A stretch of DNA of 38,141 nucleotides from Bacillota bacterium (lineage in GTDB: Bacteria > Bacillota > Clostridia > Christensenellales > CAG-138): assembly GCA_016288175.1 (NCBI GenBank), contig JAEEYN010000222.1:1-38141 (forward strand), read 5' to 3'. Positions 1 through 7,975 of the stretch are shown piece after piece. A program made the translations under genes and the position numbers. How positions within the stretch are numbered: the stretch's first letter is position 1; the number at the start of each line of letters is the position of its first letter. The notes below the pieces were generated by a model that had not been told where the DNA came from, ran no database searches, and was given only the letters and a program-made list of their open reading frames with translations.

Positions 1-882
1 ATGCTCGGCGTTACGAGGATCTTCATCATGGCTTCCCGTTCCCAGGCTTCGGCGCTGCGCGTTGCGGATGTTCTCGAACTGCCAGCGGATCTTGAAGTCG
101 TTCCGGGAACCGGCGAAACGCCGCGATACGATCCCGAAACACCGCATGTCGAATTCAGAAACGTCTGTTTTTCCTATACCGGAATCGGCGAGAATATTTC
201 GAACCTGAGCTTCAAGCTGCGCCGCGGCGCAACGCTCGGTATCCTCGGTTCAACGGGCTCCGGCAAGAGCACGCTCGTCAACCTGCTTCTTCGAATCTAT
301 GATGCGGACAAGGGCAGCATACTTATCGACGGAAGGGATATCCGCACCATCGAAAAGGATGAGCTGCTCGCGAAATTCGGCGCTGTTTTCCAGAACGATT
401 TCGTGCTTGAGGGCAGTATTGCCGACAACATCCGATTCTTCCGCGATATCGGCGACAGCAATATCGGGAGCGCGGCGGAGGATGCGCAGGCATCGGAATT
501 CATCCGTGAAAAAGGCGGCCTCGACTCCCCCGTCGACGCGCGCGGCAATAACCTTTCCGGCGGTCAGAAACAGCGTCTGCTCATTGCGAGAGCGCTTGCT
601 GCCGATCCGGAGATTCTTATACTGGACGACGCTTCATCCGCTCTCGACTACAAGACCGACGCGATGCTTCGCCGTGCGCTTCAAAAGAATCACGGAAAGA
701 CAACAACGGTATTGATCGCGCAGAGGATCTCCTCCGTTCGCAATGCCGATCTGATCCTTGTTTTCGATGACGGCAAAGTCATCGGCGCGGGCACGCATGA
801 CGAACTCATGCGGAGCTGCGATGAATACCGGCTCATCGCAGATACCCAGATGGGCACCGGAGAGGAGGCGATCGGCGAATGA
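1..882 (+). CDS. ABC exporter subunit, 3' part (degenerate-site half), partial at window edge
   Basis: This is the C-terminal part of a membrane-fused ABC exporter subunit; only the end of the membrane domain (about residues 1-35) and the nucleotide-binding domain are in the window. The ATG at base 1 is probably internal, because the six-helix membrane domain must lie upstream. Walker A is GSTGSGKST (83-91), the signature LSGGQ (185-189) and Walker B ILILDD (205-210). The catalytic Glu after Walker B is replaced by Asp210, and the switch His is Gln241 (IAQR). These are the hallmarks of the degenerate-site partner in heterodimeric exporters of the TM287/288 or BmrCD type. The stop overlaps the next gene's ATG as ATGA, so the two subunits are translationally coupled. 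The transported substrate cannot be told from sequence; drugs, lipids or peptides are all possible. Confidence 0.9.
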   Translation: MLGVTRIFIMASRSQASALRVADVLELPADLEVVPGTGETPRYDPETPHVEFRNVCFSYTGIGENISNLSFKLRRGATLGILGSTGSGKSTLVNLLLRIYDADKGSILIDGRDIRTIEKDELLAKFGAVFQNDFVLEGSIADNIRFFRDIGDSNIGSAAEDAQASEFIREKGGLDSPVDARGNNLSGGQKQRLLIARALAADPEILILDDASSALDYKTDAMLRRALQKNHGKTTTVLIAQRISSVRNADLILVFDDGKVIGAGTHDELMRSCDEYRLIADTQMGTGEEAIGE

Positions 883-2684
883 GGAAGGAAGGCAATCTCT
901 CCGCCGCCGCTTTCAAGGCGAGCCATAACGAGACCCATGTCCCGCGCGGCAAACTGCTCGCGAGGTTTTGGAAATATCTTGGCAGGAATCGCCTGCTGAT
1001 CGTGCTTGCGATGGCGCTCTCCGCGACGTCGAGCCTGCTTGCGCTTTACGGGCCGAAACTCTCCGGTAAGGCGATCAACGCCATCACCGATGAGAACGGC
1101 GTCAATTTCGACGTTGTCCTCCGCTGCGCCGCGCTGATGGCGGTCTGCTATCTGCTTTCCGCCTGCTTAAGCTACCTTCTCCAACTTGTCATGATCCGTC
1201 TTTCGCGAAAAGTCGCGAAGCAGATGCGGCACGACGTTTTTGAGAATCTCACAAAGCTGCCCGTCGGCTTTTTCGACAGAAGGCAGTCCGGAGACATCGT
1301 CAGCACGATCACATACGACATCGATACGGTCAACCAGTCCCTTGCTTCGGACGCGCTGCAGATCCTTCAAAGCACGATAACGGTCATCGTATCCCTCGTT
1401 ATGATGCTCACGATCGCGCCGATCCTCGTTCCTGTTTTCGCAGTCACGATCCCCATCACCTTCTTCTTCACCCGCTGGCTTGCGCGAAGGGTCCGACCGA
1501 TGTTCCGCAACAGGAGCAAAAAGCTCGGCGAGCTCAACGGTTTCGTTGAAGAAATGCTGAGCGGTCAAAAGACGATCCGGGCATACGGCCGCGAGGATGC
1601 TGTTCAGGAACAATTTGAAGAAAAGAATGCGATCGCCGTTGAAGCTTACACCAAAGCGGAAGCGAACGGCACCGTTACCGGGCCTTCCGTCACGTTCATC
1701 AACAATGTCTCCCTCGCTCTTGTCTGCATCTTCGGCTCGCTCCTCTACCTCCGCGGCATGATCCGCCTCGGCGACCTTTCAAGCTTCGTTCAGTATTCGC
1801 GCAAATTTTCCGGCCCGATCAACGAGGTCGCGAACATTATTGCCGAGCTGCAGAGCGCTTTTGCCGCGGCCGAAAGGGTCTTCGGACTCATCGACGCCGA
1901 GCCCGAATCCGCCGACGCCGCTAATGCGATCGAGCTTGACGAGGTGCGCGGCGATGTTGAGATCGACGGAGTCGATTTCTCCTACGATAAAAAGAACCCG
2001 ATCATCACCGGCTTCGATCTTCACGCACCCGAAGGCTCGCTCGTTGCGATCGTCGGCCCGACCGGCGCCGGAAAAACAACGATCATCAACCTGCTCATGC
2101 GCTTCTACGACGTCGATAAGGGCGAGATCCGCGTTGACGGCCATCCGGTCAAAGACGTGACTAGAAGCTCGCTGAGGCGTTCCTTTGCAATGGTGCTGCA
2201 GGATACATGGCTTTTTTCCGGCACGATCTTCGAAAACATCGCCTACGGAAAGAAGGACGCGACGATGGAGGATGTTGTCCGCGCCGCGAAAGCCGCAAGG
2301 ATCCACAGCTATATTTCAAGGCTGCCGGAAGGCTATGACACCGTTCTCACGGATAACGGCTCCGGAATATCGAAGGGCCAGAAGCAGCTTCTGACGATCG
2401 CGCGTGCAATGCTTCTCGACGCAAGCATGCTGATCCTCGATGAAGCGACCTCGAACGTCGATACACGCACGGAGCAGCAGATTCAGGCTGCTATGCGCGA
2501 GCTTATGAAGCACAAGACCTGCTTCGTGATTGCGCACAGGCTTTCGACGATCCGCAATGCCGATAAGATCCTCGTCATGCGCGGCGGCCGCGTTGTCGAG
2601 CAGGGAACGCATGAAGAGCTAATGAGTAAAGAGAGTTTCTACCGCGAGCTTTACCGCTCGCAATTCGACGCCTGTGAACAATGA
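879..2684 (+). CDS. ABC exporter subunit, full length (catalytic-site half)
   Basis: A 601-residue half-transporter: an exporter-type membrane domain (about 30-330, with hydrophobic segments near 38-57, 82-103, 160-180, 182-200 and 273-292) followed by a nucleotide-binding domain (about 355-600). Walker A is GPTGAGKTT (393-401), Walker B SMLILDE with catalytic Glu522, and the switch is His553 in IAHR. The signature is ISKGQ (497-501) rather than LSGGQ. It therefore supplies the catalytic Walker B and His, while its altered signature faces the degenerate ATP site of the upstream partner. A GGAGAGGAGG ribosome site lies just before the ATG, and the 4-nt ATGA overlap supports one polycistronic message. 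Multidrug or lipid export in the plasma membrane is the family role; the substrate is unknown. Confidence 0.93.
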   Translation: MRKEGNLSAAAFKASHNETHVPRGKLLARFWKYLGRNRLLIVLAMALSATSSLLALYGPKLSGKAINAITDENGVNFDVVLRCAALMAVCYLLSACLSYLLQLVMIRLSRKVAKQMRHDVFENLTKLPVGFFDRRQSGDIVSTITYDIDTVNQSLASDALQILQSTITVIVSLVMMLTIAPILVPVFAVTIPITFFFTRWLARRVRPMFRNRSKKLGELNGFVEEMLSGQKTIRAYGREDAVQEQFEEKNAIAVEAYTKAEANGTVTGPSVTFINNVSLALVCIFGSLLYLRGMIRLGDLSSFVQYSRKFSGPINEVANIIAELQSAFAAAERVFGLIDAEPESADAANAIELDEVRGDVEIDGVDFSYDKKNPIITGFDLHAPEGSLVAIVGPTGAGKTTIINLLMRFYDVDKGEIRVDGHPVKDVTRSSLRRSFAMVLQDTWLFSGTIFENIAYGKKDATMEDVVRAAKAARIHSYISRLPEGYDTVLTDNGSGISKGQKQLLTIARAMLLDASMLILDEATSNVDTRTEQQIQAAMRELMKHKTCFVIAHRLSTIRNADKILVMRGGRVVEQGTHEELMSKESFYRELYRSQFDACEQ

Positions 2685-2685
2685 T

Positions 2686-3618
2686 ATGAACAAAACAATA
2701 GACAGCTCTTCGGCGAAGGTCTTCCTTGCCGCAATAATTTGCCATGTTTTCTGGGGTTTCAGCTTCCTTGCCTCCAAGCAGGCGCAGGGCGTTGCGCATA
2801 TCTTTGTTTTGCTGAGCCATCGTTTTCTGATCGCGTTTATTCTGATGAGCCTGCTCATCCCCCTCCGCATTGCGAAGCTTTCGCTGCGCGGCAAAGGGAA
2901 GCGTGCACTGCTGCTGATCGTTCTCGGCATCGCTGAACCCGTCGTCTATTTCTTCGGCGAACAATACGGGATCCTGCATTCGAACACGATCTTTTCTGGC
3001 GTCATGATCGCAATGATACCCGTTGTTTCGACCGTTGCCGCCGCGCCGATCCTCGGCGAAAGACCGACTGTCGGGCAGCTTATCTTCAGCCTTATCTCCG
3101 TCGGCGGAGTTATCGGAATCGGGCTGATGAGCAAGAGCAGCGGTTCGCTCGACTGGATCGGCGTTGCCGCTCTTGCTGTCGCAGTCATTTCGGCAACCGT
3201 TTACAGTCTTCTCAGCCGCCGGCTTTCAGCCGAGTTTTCGGCGTTTGAACGCACCTATATGATGATGGGCGTCGGCGCAGTCGTTTTCACCGTGCTCGGC
3301 TGGATAACGGCAGGCAGCGCCGTTGAATACTTCAAACCGTTCGCGCAGCCGACCTATACGCTCTCGATCGCGTTCCTCTCCGTCTGCTGCTCCGTCATCA
3401 GTTATTTCCTCGGGTCGTACGCGATCGGAAAAATGTCCGTCGCCCGCGTAACTGTCTTCGCGAACCTCACGACGGCTGTTTCGGTCTTCGCCGGCGCCGT
3501 TTTCCTGCGCGAGCCCTTCAGCTGGCTCGGGCTCGTTTTCTGCCTGCTGATCCTCCTCGGCATATACGGCGTTCAACGTACAGCGAGAAAGGATGAAAAA
3601 GGCGGCAACCGCACCTGA
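2686..3618 (+). CDS. DMT superfamily (EamA/RhaT-type) permease
   Basis: A 310-residue, very hydrophobic protein with about ten transmembrane helices arranged as two EamA-like halves (roughly 10-145 and 160-305). This is the drug/metabolite transporter fold, usually exporting metabolites or amino acids. I chose the ATG at 2686, one base after the ABC subunit stop; an in-frame GTG at 2674 would add four residues and overlap the upstream gene. No clear ribosome site precedes either start, so translation is probably coupled to the ABC genes. The C-terminus is short and basic (RTARKDEKGGNRT). A hairpin terminator follows. The cargo is unknown; sharing an operon with an exporter suggests, but does not prove, related substrates. 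Confidence 0.85.
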   Translation: MNKTIDSSSAKVFLAAIICHVFWGFSFLASKQAQGVAHIFVLLSHRFLIAFILMSLLIPLRIAKLSLRGKGKRALLLIVLGIAEPVVYFFGEQYGILHSNTIFSGVMIAMIPVVSTVAAAPILGERPTVGQLIFSLISVGGVIGIGLMSKSSGSLDWIGVAALAVAVISATVYSLLSRRLSAEFSAFERTYMMMGVGAVVFTVLGWITAGSAVEYFKPFAQPTYTLSIAFLSVCCSVISYFLGSYAIGKMSVARVTVFANLTTAVSVFAGAVFLREPFSWLGLVFCLLILLGIYGVQRTARKDEKGGNRT

Positions 3619-3640
3619 TCACCCAAACAAGTACAGAGAA

Positions 3641-3668
3641 AAACAGGGTTCCCGAGGGAGCCCTGTTT
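3641..3668. terminator. Bidirectional terminator between convergent genes
   Basis: Near-perfect hairpin: AAACAGGGTTCCC pairs with GGGAGCCCTGTTT with one G-T wobble and a 2-base GA loop. The A and T flanks give a U-rich tail in both directions. It sits between the + strand permease and the - strand protease gene, so it can serve both. Confidence 0.85.
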
Positions 3669-3695
3669 ATTTGTCTGCATTGACTTCAGATCGAT

Positions 3696-6600
3696 CTATT
3701 CCGCGCTGATCGTCCGGCGCATGATGAGCACGGCGTCGGTCGCGTTGACAAGCCCATCACCGTTCATGTCGCCATTGATAAGGCCCTGCTCGCTGATCAC
3801 AGCAAGATTCATCGAATAGCGCATCACGAGCAGCGCGTCGGTCGAGTTAACGACGCCGTCGCAGTTCACATCTCCGAGGAGCGTAACGGTCGGACCGTTT
3901 TCCTCATACTGCGCCGTCACCGTCATATCGTCTGTCACATTCGAGAAATCCATGTCCCAGCCGGTGAAAGTCCAGCCCTCGCGTTCTGGGTCCGCAGGCG
4001 CTTCCGCCGCATCGCCGTAGTTAACGGACTGAGTGGAAAGCACTGTGCCGTCCCAATCGGCGAATGTAACGGTATAGACATTGATCTGATAGACCGCGGT
4101 GACGGTCATATCCTCCGTTACGTTCGAGAAATCCCTATCCCAGCACGAGAATTTCCAGCCTTCACGGGAAGGCTCCTCCGGCGCCTCCGCAGAAGTTCCA
4201 TTCTCTACGGTCTGCGTTGAAAGAACGGTGCCGTCCCAATCGACGAAGGTTACGGTATAGTAAACCGGCAGTTCGATCAGCTTATACAGCCTTATTTCCG
4301 AAGGATTCTTCGAAGTTTCGTACTTACCGGTCGGCAGACTCTGCGAAATCGCCTTGAACTTCAAATAATAGAATCCGTCGCTGTCGATCTGGTTATTAAA
4401 TGAGCCATCGGTCCCGTAGAGCCACGCTACCGCAGTCATGGACGGATAAAGCACGCTGTTCAAATTGAGACCGAGATACTTGTTGTTGCCGACGTTTTGC
4501 CAGGAGTAGCCGTCATCAGCGTTCCCCGAGGGGACCCAGGTTATTGCGTCGAAATCAAGCTGCTGATCGATCGAGATCCTGTCATCCTCCATTATCATCA
4601 CGGCGACAGGCAGTATGTACTGATTATCCGAAACGGTCGTATTGCCAACAGCGTAGCCAAGCGTGCCGCGAACGGACGAATCGGCAACTAGGATGTATTT
4701 CCCGCCGGGTTCTACCGAGAACACTCGCTCGTAGCCTTCGAAATCACACACGGTCACCGAAGACGATGCGGTGATGATATCCTTCGTTGTAAGATTTGTT
4801 GCAGTAGCTGTAATGATCGCGGTACCCGACGCTATCGCATTTATCTGCGCGCCTCCTTCGGCGGCAGCGACCTGCACGACGGACGGATCGGAGCTTGACC
4901 ACTCGATCTCGTAATGATTGGCATTTGCAGGAACCGTATTAAGGTGCAGATCAGCCGTATCTCCCGCAAAGAGTTCAATATTTTCGGGCGAAAGCGTAAT
5001 CGATTCAAGATCGACGGGAAGCGAATTGCCGCCTTCTCCGGTCAGCTCGATAACATCGGAAGTGTTGCGGCCGTAGTCGCCGACCTTAACATAAACGGTC
5101 GAATGATCGCCGACGGAGAGCGTCATTTCGGTGGTCTTGCCTCTCTCGTGCTCGGTAATCGCCCGCTCTGCAAGCAGCGTTGTGCATTCCGCTTCCGCGT
5201 AAACGCCGATCCATGCGGCATAGTGATCGTCATGAACATTGACCCTCAGCGTTCCGCCGTCGACTTTCCAATAAGTGACGTCCGGAGCGGTGATATCGAC
5301 AGTCATCGGAAGCACGATCTCGCAGCATTCGTTTTCGGCGGGATCGAAGCCCTCGTAATCAAGATAATGGTAAAGCTTGAACACGACGTGCGCGCCTTCG
5401 GCAAGATCATCCGGCGCCCAGGATTCGAATTCGATCCAATCGGAGTTGTGGTGGAAGGTGCTTTCGGTATACTTCCAGGCTTTCGGCATGTTGATCAGAT
5501 CCTCGGAATAATAGACTTCCTCCGGGTCGTCCGCATTGTAGATCCTGAGTCCGCCTTCCCCGCCGTTTCGGATCAGTGCGTAAAGGACTTTGTCGATCCT
5601 GTCATAGTAATTATCACCGTTCGGTGAAAGGGTGCAGCGATCCGCCCACCAATCGGTTGTGGAGATATAGGGATTCGCGCCGAAAAGCATGAATTCATCG
5701 CCGCTGACAACGGAGCCGATCTCCGTCTGCACAGAATGGATGTTATAGTTGTTGACGCCCCGGATCTCATCAATATAGGTGTTCCTGTCAAATACGGAAG
5801 CTTTGCTCCAGCTGCCGTAGAAGCCGAGGAACGGGATAACGAGATCGACCGTTCCGTCAAGTACGACGTTGCCGTCGATATAGATCCCGTTCGGGAATTT
5901 CGAATCGAGTTCGCTCTTCAGGCTGCTGCTTAGCGTCACGGTGATGGTTACGCTCCGGGTGCTGTTCGCCGGAACCGTAAACGAGCCGCCGCCGCTGACG
6001 GTGCAGCTTGCAGTGATGTTCTGCGCGGTACCGCCCATAATCAAAGTGGATTGACCGTTGAGATCCTTCGACTTTGTATTCTCCGTCAGTACCGTAACGT
6101 TGGGGTTGAAGCTGAGCGCTGTCGAACCGAAGTTGACAACATTGAATGAAAGCGTGTAAACACCGGTCTTGTCGGGATCGTCGCCGAGCTCGAGTTTCGG
6201 ACGGATACAGTTGTCAACGGTGATATAGGCTTTCGTCGTGATCGCCTTTTCGAGGTCGATGATGCCTGCACCCTGTGTGCGCGGAGAAGTATTGCTGACA
6301 GGGTTTGCAGTGCACATCAGCAGGCGATTGATCATTTCGACTTTATCTTCGCCGGACAGGTTCGGCCATGTGACATTGACATAATTCGTAAGCAGAGCCA
6401 TCGCGCCGGCGACATGGGGGCTTGACATCGAAGTTCCCGACTTCTGGCTGTAACCGGTTGTTGAACCGTTCAATTCGGCGTCGGCCGGGGAATTGATATT
6501 TGCGCCGGGTGCTGTTACTTCCGGCTTTAGTTTCAAATCCGGAGTCGGCCCGTGGCTGGATGTTGCGACCATTGACGGGCTGTTCTTCTGGCAGTTCGCA

Positions 6601-7823
6601 ACGCAGAGCGAGCGCGTGTAGGTTCCCGGAGCGGATACAAGACCGTTGTCGGGGTTCATGGCAAGCGCATACCTGAACGCTGAGCCGTAGTACTGCTGGC
6701 CGATACCGGAGCCGCCGTTGCCCGCAGCGCAGGCAATATTCACGCCGTGCTGCGTCAGCAATTCACAAACCGCATCGAATTCCTCGCTTTCGGAAGTATA
6801 GCCGAGGTCGGTTCCGAGGCTCAGGTTGACAGAATCGACTTCGAGGTAAGCGCAATCCTCCAGAGCCGCAAAGATCATATCCATGCTTGCGCCTCCGCTT
6901 GGGCTGAATACCTGCATGATAACGAGCTGCGAATCCTTTGAAACGCCTGTGTAGCTGCTTCCGGAATAGTTGCCTGCGGCAATACCCGCAACATGGGAGC
7001 CGTGGTCCGAGCCGGCATAGCTGTGACTTACGTCGTTAGTGCCGTTCACATAGTTGAAGCGGAAGGGTATCTTCCCGCTGTAGTAAACGGCAGCGGCGTC
7101 CAGAGTGCCGTCTTCATATTTGCTTTCCGCATGAAGATCGTTGTTCGAAATCACGTTTTCAAGATACGCTGCATCTATCTTCGTGTCGGGAGGGACGATG
7201 CTGAATGCAACATGATCTACTACGCAGCCCGTGTCGATGATCGCAATAGCCGTGCCCTTTCCAGTATAACCGGCATTCCAGACATCGTTTGCGTTGATGA
7301 AGCCGACGGAAGTATCGAGCCTGTCCTCCTCGGTCTTATCAAGCACCGGTGCAGCATAAACCGGAGCTATAAAAACTTTCTCGACTTCCGGAAGCTCAGC
7401 GATCGCTTTTTTCATTCCATACGGAAGTTTTACAGCAAAGCCGTTGAACAGCAGCGTATAGCTGAAGCCGAGTTCCATTTGTGTTCCGTCGGGAAGCATG
7501 GAACCGATCTTATCAATAACGCGGTTCTGTTTGCCCTTCAGAACGGATGCCATATCGTCAGCTGACTTTGATTTAACGTCGCTGTATCGCGCGGCAACTG
7601 GAGCGCCTTTGAGTTTTACCATAAGGGTGACGATCTCGTCATCCGCAGGCGCGGGCGCTTCTTTTTCCGATGTGTCGATCCTCACTGCATCGGGGTTAAC
7701 AGGATCCTCATTGGCTGCTGCCGGTTTATCGATAAACGTATTTTCGGCAAGCTGCAGCGCGCCTATCGGTGCGGCCGCGGCAAGCATGATCAGCGCCAGG
7801 AAGATGCTGAGCAGTTTTTTCAT
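3696..7823 (-). CDS. Secreted subtilisin-like (S8) serine protease with Big_2, InlB-type repeats and dockerin
   Basis: A 1375-residue secreted protease. Order: signal peptide (1-23), inhibitor I9-like propeptide (about 60-158), S8 catalytic domain (about 185-530), beta-rich regions resembling those after the catalytic domain in C5a peptidase/lactocepin relatives (530-930), a Big_2 Ig-like domain (about 938-1026), two Listeria-Bacteroides/InlB B-type repeats (about 1188-1247 and 1248-1308) and a type I dockerin (about 1313-1375). The catalytic triad is visible: Asp197 in IIDTG, His274 in DHGSHVAG, Ser465 in GTSMSSPHVAG, with oxyanion Asn369 in AAGNG. The dockerin has two calcium loops, including DMNGDGLVN, and should bind a cohesin elsewhere in the genome. 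The start has an AGGAGG site (7834-7840) and its own promoter. There is no LPXTG, so surface attachment probably goes through the dockerin. Confidence 0.95.
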   Translation of the reverse strand: MKKLLSIFLALIMLAAAAPIGALQLAENTFIDKPAAANEDPVNPDAVRIDTSEKEAPAPADDEIVTLMVKLKGAPVAARYSDVKSKSADDMASVLKGKQNRVIDKIGSMLPDGTQMELGFSYTLLFNGFAVKLPYGMKKAIAELPEVEKVFIAPVYAAPVLDKTEEDRLDTSVGFINANDVWNAGYTGKGTAIAIIDTGCVVDHVAFSIVPPDTKIDAAYLENVISNNDLHAESKYEDGTLDAAAVYYSGKIPFRFNYVNGTNDVSHSYAGSDHGSHVAGIAAGNYSGSSYTGVSKDSQLVIMQVFSPSGGASMDMIFAALEDCAYLEVDSVNLSLGTDLGYTSESEEFDAVCELLTQHGVNIACAAGNGGSGIGQQYYGSAFRYALAMNPDNGLVSAPGTYTRSLCVANCQKNSPSMVATSSHGPTPDLKLKPEVTAPGANINSPADAELNGSTTGYSQKSGTSMSSPHVAGAMALLTNYVNVTWPNLSGEDKVEMINRLLMCTANPVSNTSPRTQGAGIIDLEKAITTKAYITVDNCIRPKLELGDDPDKTGVYTLSFNVVNFGSTALSFNPNVTVLTENTKSKDLNGQSTLIMGGTAQNITASCTVSGGGSFTVPANSTRSVTITVTLSSSLKSELDSKFPNGIYIDGNVVLDGTVDLVIPFLGFYGSWSKASVFDRNTYIDEIRGVNNYNIHSVQTEIGSVVSGDEFMLFGANPYISTTDWWADRCTLSPNGDNYYDRIDKVLYALIRNGGEGGLRIYNADDPEEVYYSEDLINMPKAWKYTESTFHHNSDWIEFESWAPDDLAEGAHVVFKLYHYLDYEGFDPAENECCEIVLPMTVDITAPDVTYWKVDGGTLRVNVHDDHYAAWIGVYAEAECTTLLAERAITEHERGKTTEMTLSVGDHSTVYVKVGDYGRNTSDVIELTGEGGNSLPVDLESITLSPENIELFAGDTADLHLNTVPANANHYEIEWSSSDPSVVQVAAAEGGAQINAIASGTAIITATATNLTTKDIITASSSVTVCDFEGYERVFSVEPGGKYILVADSSVRGTLGYAVGNTTVSDNQYILPVAVMIMEDDRISIDQQLDFDAITWVPSGNADDGYSWQNVGNNKYLGLNLNSVLYPSMTAVAWLYGTDGSFNNQIDSDGFYYLKFKAISQSLPTGKYETSKNPSEIRLYKLIELPVYYTVTFVDWDGTVLSTQTVENGTSAEAPEEPSREGWKFSCWDRDFSNVTEDMTVTAVYQINVYTVTFADWDGTVLSTQSVNYGDAAEAPADPEREGWTFTGWDMDFSNVTDDMTVTAQYEENGPTVTLLGDVNCDGVVNSTDALLVMRYSMNLAVISEQGLINGDMNGDGLVNATDAVLIMRRTISAE

Positions 7824-7870
7824 CAGGTGTTATTCCTCCTTCCGCCGGAGCGGATAGATATAGATAAATT

Positions 7871-7899
7871 ATTTTATCACATTCTTTATTGTATGTCCA
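7871..7899 (-). promoter_or_regulatory. Sigma-A-like promoter of the S8 protease gene
   Basis: On the minus strand, -35 TGGACA (7894-7899), a 17-bp spacer and -10 TAAAAT (7871-7876), each one mismatch from consensus. The downstream sequence TGATAAAATAA, 3 bases, then ATCTATAT also occurs at the kinase operon promoter (12630-12659). About 50 nt of leader separate the -10 from the start codon. Confidence 0.75.
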
Positions 7900-7940
7900 C
7901 AAAAAACCGTATTTTCCGGGGCCATGAAGCACGCTCTGCA

Positions 7941-7971
7941 TAATAAAAAACCGGGGAGCGTTCCCCGGCTT
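7941..7971 (-). terminator. Rho-independent terminator of the kinase operon
   Basis: On the minus strand GCCGGGGA, loop ACGC, TCCCCGG, then TTTTTTATTA. It lies 5-35 bases past the stop of the downstream kinase gene and before the protease promoter, so the kinase operon and the protease are separate transcription units. Confidence 0.88.
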
Positions 7972-7975
7972 TCAT

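Noticed and set aside
1..3. ATG at base 1 as a real start of the first ABC gene
   Set aside because: The protein would lack its membrane domain; the start is simply cut off by the window.
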